Notes under the pieces: generated by a model
Told to the model about the DNA's origin: nothing
The model's database searches: none
Seen by the model: only the letters and a program-made list of their open reading frames with translations
Source of the DNA: Mycolicibacter heraklionensis
GTDB taxonomy: Bacteria; Actinomycetota; Actinomycetes; Mycobacteriales; Mycobacteriaceae
Direction of reading: 5' to 3'
NCBI RefSeq assembly: GCF_019645815.1
Contig: NZ_CP080997.1
Coordinates: forward strand, 620,001 to 684,000
DNA: 64,000 nucleotides
Shown here: positions 59,742 through 64,000 of the stretch, piece after piece
Layout of the letters: each line of letters begins with the position of its first letter
Numbering within the stretch: the stretch's first letter is position 1
Position numbers and translations under genes: made by a program

Positions 59742-60131
59742 ATGAGCTCCGGCGAAGCGGAACGTCAGATGGCTCCGATATTGGCGGCCCACGGCTTCCA
59801 TCTTGATGCGGTCGACTCTGATCTCGTATACGGTGAGCGCCCAGCATGGGCAGTGTTCTACCGCGGGCCAGATTGCAAACTTCAAGTTTGCTGGTCAGCT
59901 CGCGAGGGCGGGGCAGACTTCATGCTGGCACCGTTAGACGCACCGAATGAGTTCGGGCTGGTGAACCAGTCGAAGAAGTGGCGTTTTATGTTGGCCCTTA
60001 GTGATACTAACGACGAACTAGGGTTGCCGCCCCTGACAGGAGGGGACGATGCGCTATGGGCTTGGAGGAAAGCGTTGTTCGACACTCATATCGAGGCAGC
60101 GCGTGCTGCGCTATTGTCCCATGATCGCTAG
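59742..60131 (+). CDS. Small protein, candidate immunity protein
   Basis: This 129-aa protein starts 6 bp after the toxin-like gene. It has an alpha/beta pattern: MAPILAAHGFHLDAVDSDLVYGERPAWAVFYRGPDCKLQVCW, then GADFMLAPLDAPNEFGL and a helical C-terminus. It is acidic, soluble and free of membrane segments or enzyme motifs. Position directly after a toxin-like C-terminal domain suggests the cognate immunity protein. Codon use and GC are visibly lower than in the flanking core genes, consistent with a mobile cargo gene. Confidence 0.65.
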   Translation: MSSGEAERQMAPILAAHGFHLDAVDSDLVYGERPAWAVFYRGPDCKLQVCWSAREGGADFMLAPLDAPNEFGLVNQSKKWRFMLALSDTNDELGLPPLTGGDDALWAWRKALFDTHIEAARAALLSHDR

Positions 60132-60137
60132 TGGTTC

Positions 60138-60434
60138 ATGAGTGTGGACGAGCCCTCGGGCGATAAGTCCAGGGAACTGCAGATTGAGATCGATCGGTTG
60201 TCGGCGGAGTTCGGCGTCCGCTCCATGCCGATCGGGATGCGGACCAACGACGGGCTCAATATTTTCGTGGATGACGACGGTGCCTATCACTTTGCTTTCT
60301 ACGAACGTGGAAAGCTCGGGTTTGACCGGGGGCGCTGGGCTAAGAGGCGAGTCCGGCAACTTGCCGAGATGTTTCGTAACTGGAAGAAGCCGGAAGATAT
60401 CGCATTACTTCCTGACGTCGGTGAACCGTTGTGA
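60138..60434 (+). CDS. Small protein, Imm61/Imm63-like candidate immunity protein
   Basis: This 98-aa protein begins MSVDEPSGDKSRELQIEIDR. The segment VDDDGAYHFAFYERGKLGFDR resembles the YHxxxxERG core that I recall from Imm61/Imm63-type immunity proteins. It is followed by a helix, VRQLAEMFRNW. It lies 6 bp after the other small gene. A second copy of its first codons follows immediately at 60431, broken, so immunity genes were arrayed here. Confidence 0.6.
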   Translation: MSVDEPSGDKSRELQIEIDRLSAEFGVRSMPIGMRTNDGLNIFVDDDGAYHFAFYERGKLGFDRGRWAKRRVRQLAEMFRNWKKPEDIALLPDVGEPL

Positions 60435-60510
60435 CCGATTGGGAAGATAAATCCAGGGAGCTTCAGTCGTAACGAAATCCGATCGGTCAACGAGGAGTTT
60501 CCCCTCGGGG
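60431..60510 (+). pseudogene. Broken second copy of the immunity-like gene
   Basis: GTG 60431 overlaps the stop of the preceding gene (GTGA) and opens MTDWEDKSRELQS before TAA, matching the DKSRELQ start of the intact gene. The DNA similarity continues for ~35 bp past the stop (GATCGGT...GAGGAGTT) with a one-base shift, then ends. It is a truncated paralogue. The remaining 60511-60626 shows no gene. Confidence 0.7.
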
Positions 60511-60626
60511 TTGCCTTCACCATGGTGGCGGGCGCCTCGATCCGCGCGCAGCTGTGCATCCGACGGTGCTGAGGTGTTCGCCCGCTGGTCTGGCGCACCT
60601 CGCCACCGGACCGGCACCATAGACCG

Positions 60627-61583
60627 ATGCCGCCGCCTCTAGACGACATCCTTGACCGCCTACACGTGGTGGCGCTGCCGATGCGCGTCAAGTTCCGCGG
60701 CATCACGGTGCGCGAAGTGGCCCTGATCGACGGCCCGGAAGGCTGGGGAGAGTTCGGCGCGTTCGGCGAATACGCACCGCCCGAGGCGGCGCACTGGTTG
60801 GCCGCCGCGCTGGAGAGCGCCTATTGCGAACTGCCGCAACCGCTCCGCGACCGCATCCCGATCAACGCGACGGTTCCCGCCGTCGACGCCGAGCGGGTTC
60901 CCGAGGTGCTGGCCCGATTCCCCGGCGCGAAGACCGCCAAAGTCAAAGTCGCCGAGCCCGGCCAGACCCTGGCCGACGACGTCGCCCGCGTCGAAGCCGT
61001 CCGCGCGCTCATCCCGACGGTGCGAGTCGATGCCAATGGCGGTTGGACCCTCGATCAGGCCGTGGAGGCGGCAAAGGCGTTGGGCGCATTGGAATACCTG
61101 GAGCAACCCTGTGCCACCGTCGCCGAACTCGCCGAGCTGCGCCGCCGCATCGACACGCCGGTGGCCGCCGATGAGAGCATCCGCAAAGCCTCCGACCCCC
61201 TCGCTGTCACGAAAGCCGGCGCCGCCGACATCGCTGTGCTGAAAGTCGCTCCGCTGGGCGGCATTTCGTCGTTGCTTCAGATCGCTGATCAGATCGGCAT
61301 CCCGGTGGTGGTCTCCAGCGCGATCGACTCGGCGGTCGGTATCGCAACCGGCCTGCGTGCAGCGGCCGCGCTGCCGGAACTGCAGCACGCCTGCGGGCTG
61401 GGCACCGGATCGCTGTTCGTCGACGATATCGCCGAGACACCGGCGCAAAAGGACGGCTACCTACCAGTACAGCCCATCGCCCCGGACCCCGCCCGGCTGC
61501 ACGCCCTGGCCGCTTCGCCGCAGCGACGCCAGTGGTGGATCGACCGGATCAAAGCCTGCCATCGACTGTTGGGTGACCGCTGA
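60627..61583 (+). CDS. menC: O-succinylbenzoate synthase
   Basis: This 318-aa enolase-superfamily enzyme dehydrates SHCHC to o-succinylbenzoate. It has the KxK motif in KTAKVKVAEPG (~109), the metal ligands in VRVDANGGW, LEQPC and ADESIRK, and the second Lys in AVLKVAPLGGISS. The pathway order is MenD, then bpoC/MenH-like, then MenC, MenE and MenB; all but a proven MenH are identifiable in this window. ATG 60627 is preceded by weak signals only. It corresponds to Rv0553. Confidence 0.95.
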   Translation: MPPPLDDILDRLHVVALPMRVKFRGITVREVALIDGPEGWGEFGAFGEYAPPEAAHWLAAALESAYCELPQPLRDRIPINATVPAVDAERVPEVLARFPGAKTAKVKVAEPGQTLADDVARVEAVRALIPTVRVDANGGWTLDQAVEAAKALGALEYLEQPCATVAELAELRRRIDTPVAADESIRKASDPLAVTKAGAADIAVLKVAPLGGISSLLQIADQIGIPVVVSSAIDSAVGIATGLRAAAALPELQHACGLGTGSLFVDDIAETPAQKDGYLPVQPIAPDPARLHALAASPQRRQWWIDRIKACHRLLGDR

Positions 61584-61655
61584 ATCGCGCTCGAACGTGC
61601 GGTTTAGTGGGCAAACAGCGCCGAATCGCCCGCTAAACCGCACACTCGGCGCGAT
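61583..61655 (+). repeat. Long hairpin between convergent menC and lipoprotein genes (family 1)
   Basis: Left arm 61583-61612 (AATCGCGCTCGAACGTGCGG then TTTAGTGGGC) pairs with right arm 61627-61655 with few mismatches and one bulge. The GCCGAGTGTGCG core matches the hairpin at 21780-21839. It starts on the last base of the menC stop and probably also terminates transcription from both sides. Confidence 0.8.
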
Positions 61656-61682
61656 TCACTGCACCGGCTTGCCGCCTAACCC

Positions 61683-62372
61683 TCACACGCTGGGCAGCTG
61701 CGCATCGATCCCGTTGGCGATCGTGACGGCTTCGTCGCTGACGTAGAGCTTGCACGCCAGCACGTCGATCGCAACGTTGTTGGTCACCCGCAGGGCCCGT
61801 TGACAAGACCAGCCCGCGCTGTCGTCCTGGTGCTGGGTCATCCACAGTGTGGAGTCGACGTCGGAGACCGTGTCGAACGTCCAGGACGTGTCGGGGTAGC
61901 CGTCCTTGGCGGTCGCGAATGTCCGCTCGCCGCAGGAGTTCCAACTGCGGGCGGTGGCGTCGAAGAAACTCTGTGCGGCATCTCGGGTGGCGAACACCGT
62001 CACGGCCTGAATCACGAAGTGGTCTTGTGCGCTCTGAGTGAGGGTTTGGGCGAGGGTCGCTGTCCAGTCCGCGTCGGTGTAGACCTGCTTCTCGACGGGC
62101 ATCCACGCCGCCAGGCATCCGTGCTCGGGGAATTGGCGTCCGGAATCGAACATCCGCGTACGGGAGTCTTTGACCCGCATACCGTGGGCGCCCATGATGT
62201 CGCTGACGGTGGCCGCCTTCAACAGCAGCTCCGGCAGCATCGCGGCTGTCACCGGACGGGGCCCGTCCTGGTCGGCCGGCACCGCCACGCCGCCGGTCAC
62301 CCGGGAACAGTCCGCCATGACGGTGCTGGCCAGCACCAGCGTGCAAGCCAACCCGACGCTCCGTATCCGCAT
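61683..62372 (-). CDS. Lipoprotein with PknH-like extracellular sensor domain
   Basis: This 229-aa protein starts at ATG 62372 with MRIRSVGLACTLVLASTVMA and a lipobox Cys (MADCS). The mature part has paired cysteines (HGCLAAW, SWNSCGERTF, GWSCQRALRV, VLACKLY), which could form two disulfides. Its helix-sheet pattern resembles the PknH/LppH extracellular domain. The role is likely ligand sensing or binding at the cell surface; the ligand is unknown. It is divergent from the bpoC-like gene. Confidence 0.78.
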   Translation of the reverse strand: MRIRSVGLACTLVLASTVMADCSRVTGGVAVPADQDGPRPVTAAMLPELLLKAATVSDIMGAHGMRVKDSRTRMFDSGRQFPEHGCLAAWMPVEKQVYTDADWTATLAQTLTQSAQDHFVIQAVTVFATRDAAQSFFDATARSWNSCGERTFATAKDGYPDTSWTFDTVSDVDSTLWMTQHQDDSAGWSCQRALRVTNNVAIDVLACKLYVSDEAVTIANGIDAQLPSV

Positions 62373-62443
62373 CACCGTCCCCCAGCTGCGCAGTTGCGAT
62401 CCTGACACCATAAAGCGTCGAGGGGTCGCGTACCTTCACTCTG

Positions 62444-63274
62444 GTGACCAACCTCGCCTACGACGACCGTAATCAGGATGGGGAGCCGGTTCTGTTCATC
62501 GCCGGGCGTGGTGGCGCCGGTCGCGGCTGGCACCTGCACCAGGTGCGCGAATTCCAACTCGCCCGGTACCGCCCGATCACCTTCGACAACCGCGGCATCG
62601 GTGCTACCGAGAACGCCTCGGGGTTCACCACCGAAACCATGGTGGCCGACACCGCCCAGCTCATCGAGTCGCTGAACGTGGGCCCGGTCCGCATTGTCGC
62701 GGTGTCGATGGGCTCCTTCATCGCCCAGGAATTGATGCTGGCCCGGCCCGAATTGGTGAAATCCGCTGTCCTGATGGCCACTCGCGGCCGCCACGACCGC
62801 GCCCGGGACTTCTTCTATCAGGCTGAGGCGAGACTCGCCGAGTCCGGCGTCGAACTTCCTGCCCAATACGAAGCCAAAGTGCGCCTCCTGGAGAGCTTTT
62901 CGCCTAAGACGCTCAGCGACGACGCGGCCATCAAGGACTGGATCGCGATGTTCACCATGTGGCCGGTCAAAAACACCCCGGGGCTGCGCTGCCAGCTGGA
63001 CGTGGCGCCGCTGACCAACCGGCTGCCCGCCTACGCCAACATCACCCAGCCGGTGCTGGTGATCGGTTTCGGCGACGATGTCGTCACCCCGGCACATCTG
63101 AGCCGCGAGGTTGCCGACGCGATCCCGGGGGCGCGCTACCTGGAGATCCCGGACGCCGGGCACCTCGGTTTCATCGAGAAGCCGGACCAGGTCAACAAGG
63201 CAGCCCTGGAGTTTCTCGCCGAGGTGGACGGCAAGCCGTTCCGGTGGGCGCCTGCGCCCACGGCGCACGACTAA
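62444..63274 (+). CDS. bpoC: Alpha/beta-hydrolase (BpoC/MenH-like)
   Basis: This 276-aa protein starts at GTG 62444. It has [19 protein letters not shown] (oxyanion region), [16 protein letters not shown], the nucleophile elbow [16 protein letters not shown] (Ser ~100), acid in [12 protein letters not shown], and His in [13 protein letters not shown]. Long annotated as a peroxidase (BpoC), it lies between menC and menD. The context makes a MenH-like role in SHCHC formation reasonable but unproven. It corresponds to Rv0554. Confidence 0.85.
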   Translation: MTNLAYDDRNQDGEPVLFIAGRGGAGRGWHLHQVREFQLARYRPITFDNRGIGATENASGFTTETMVADTAQLIESLNVGPVRIVAVSMGSFIAQELMLARPELVKSAVLMATRGRHDRARDFFYQAEARLAESGVELPAQYEAKVRLLESFSPKTLSDDAAIKDWIAMFTMWPVKNTPGLRCQLDVAPLTNRLPAYANITQPVLVIGFGDDVVTPAHLSREVADAIPGARYLEIPDAGHLGFIEKPDQVNKAALEFLAEVDGKPFRWAPAPTAHD

Positions 63275-63284
63275 CCTGGTACCA

Positions 63285-64000
63285 ATGACCAACCCCTCGA
63301 CGGCACAGGCCCGCATCGTCGTCGACGAGCTGATCCGCGGCGGTGTCCGCGACGTGGTGCTGTGCCCCGGATCGCGCAATGCACCGCTGGCGTTCGCGCT
63401 GCACGACGCCGACCGGGCCGGCCGGCTGCGCCTGCACGTGCGTATCGACGAACGCACCGCCGGGTATCTGGCGATCGGGCTGGCGGTGGGGGCCGGCGCT
63501 CCGGTGTGTGTGGCGATGACCTCGGGCACCGCGGTGGCCAACCTGGGCCCCGCGGTGGTCGAGGCCAACTACGCGCGGGTGCCGCTGATCGTGCTGAGCG
63601 CCAACCGTCCCTACGAGCTGCTGGGTACCGGCGCCAACCAGACCATGGAGCAGCTCGGCTACTTCGGTACCCAGGTACGCGCCGCCATCAGCCTGGGCCT
63701 GGCCGAGGACGCTCCCGAGCGGATGGACGCCCTCAACGCCACCTGGCGTTCGGCGGTGTGCCGAGTTTTGGTCGCCGCCACCGGATCTCGCACCGCGAAC
63801 GCTGGTCCGGTGCAGTTCGACATCCCGCTGCGCGAACCACTGGTGCCCGACGCCGACGACACAGGGTCGCTGCCGCCAGGCCGGCCACACGGGCGTCCCT
63901 GGACACTGACCCCGCCGGTCAGCTTCGACCAGCCCCTGGATATCGACCTGGCCCCGGACACCGTGGTGATCGCCGGGCACGGTGCGGGTCTGCACCCGAA
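63285..64000 (+). CDS. menD: SEPHCHC synthase MenD, N-terminal part (runs off window)
   Basis: The frame opens at ATG 63285 and is open to the window end (~238 residues of an expected ~550). The thiamine-diphosphate Pyr domain shows [45 protein letters not shown] (catalytic Glu), [19 protein letters not shown], and [19 protein letters not shown]. The enzyme joins isochorismate and 2-oxoglutarate, the committing step of menaquinone synthesis. It lies 10 bp after the bpoC-like gene, so likely in one operon. It corresponds to Rv0555. Confidence 0.95.
   Translation, partial: MTNPSTAQARIVVDELIRGGVRDVVLCPGSRNAPLAFALHDADRAGRLRLHVRIDERTAGYLAIGLAVGAGAPVCVAMTSGTAVANLGPAVVEANYARVPLIVLSANRPYELLGTGANQTMEQLGYFGTQVRAAISLGLAEDAPERMDALNATWRSAVCRVLVAATGSRTANAGPVQFDIPLREPLVPDADDTGSLPPGRPHGRPWTLTPPVSFDQPLDIDLAPDTVVIAGHGAGLHP

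Overview
The window is high-GC actinobacterial chromosome, almost certainly from a non-tuberculous mycobacterium. The evidence is gene content and order: the acyltransferase, MaoC-like, serB1, glutaredoxin, hemA-hemC-hemD-hemB run, the hemL, phosphoglycerate mutase, tlpA, ccdA, resB, ccsB, minD-like run, and menA, menE, pitA, menB, menC, bpoC, menD. From memory this follows the Mycobacterium tuberculosis Rv0502 to Rv0555 region. PPE proteins, PGRS (Gly-Gly-X) proteins, a cutinase, Ddn-type F420 oxidoreductases and ESX-type WXG proteins support the same lineage. I could not run a database search, so names rest on motifs, length and synteny.

Layout. 1-2.7 kb: end of an acyltransferase, MaoC-like protein, HAD phosphatase, SnoaL-like protein, glutaredoxin-like protein. 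2.9-8.0 kb: hemACDB, the C5 pathway from glutamyl-tRNA to uroporphyrinogen III. 8.0-18.7 kb: an accessory block of four secreted PGRS proteins, each carrying an endoglycoceramidase-like GH5 domain, with a LysR regulator in the middle. 18.8-31.6 kb: small membrane proteins, a copper-type P1B ATPase with a CsoR-like operator, an esterase, an FtsX-type ABC pair, two PPE proteins, a PGRS-only protein, a JmjC oxygenase and two Ddn-like enzymes. 31.7-39.6 kb: hemL and the System II cytochrome c maturation genes, then a MinD-like ATPase and two small membrane proteins. 39.6-53.6 kb: menA, MTA phosphorylase, cutinase, two membrane proteins, a TetR unit fused in frame behind menE, a duplicated pitA module, a VOC protein, an SDR and menB. 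53.6-60.6 kb: two type VII-secretion-like accessory loci flanking an aldo/keto reductase, TetR and amidohydrolase group; the second reads as a toxin with immunity genes and a broken immunity copy. 60.6-64 kb: menC, a lipoprotein, bpoC and the start of menD.

The core genes jointly make heme, mature c-type cytochromes and make menaquinone, all serving the respiratory chain. The accessory genes sit at joints between these conserved blocks. Strongest leads: the PGRS-endoglycoceramidase cluster with near-identical flanks around diverged catalytic cores; the WXG toxin and immunity locus at 57.8-60.5 kb; the compact gene string abutting menB; and the loss of a stop codon between menE and a TetR-controlled membrane gene. 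No tRNA, rRNA, CRISPR array, transposase or integrase was seen. No gap between genes exceeds about 200 bases.
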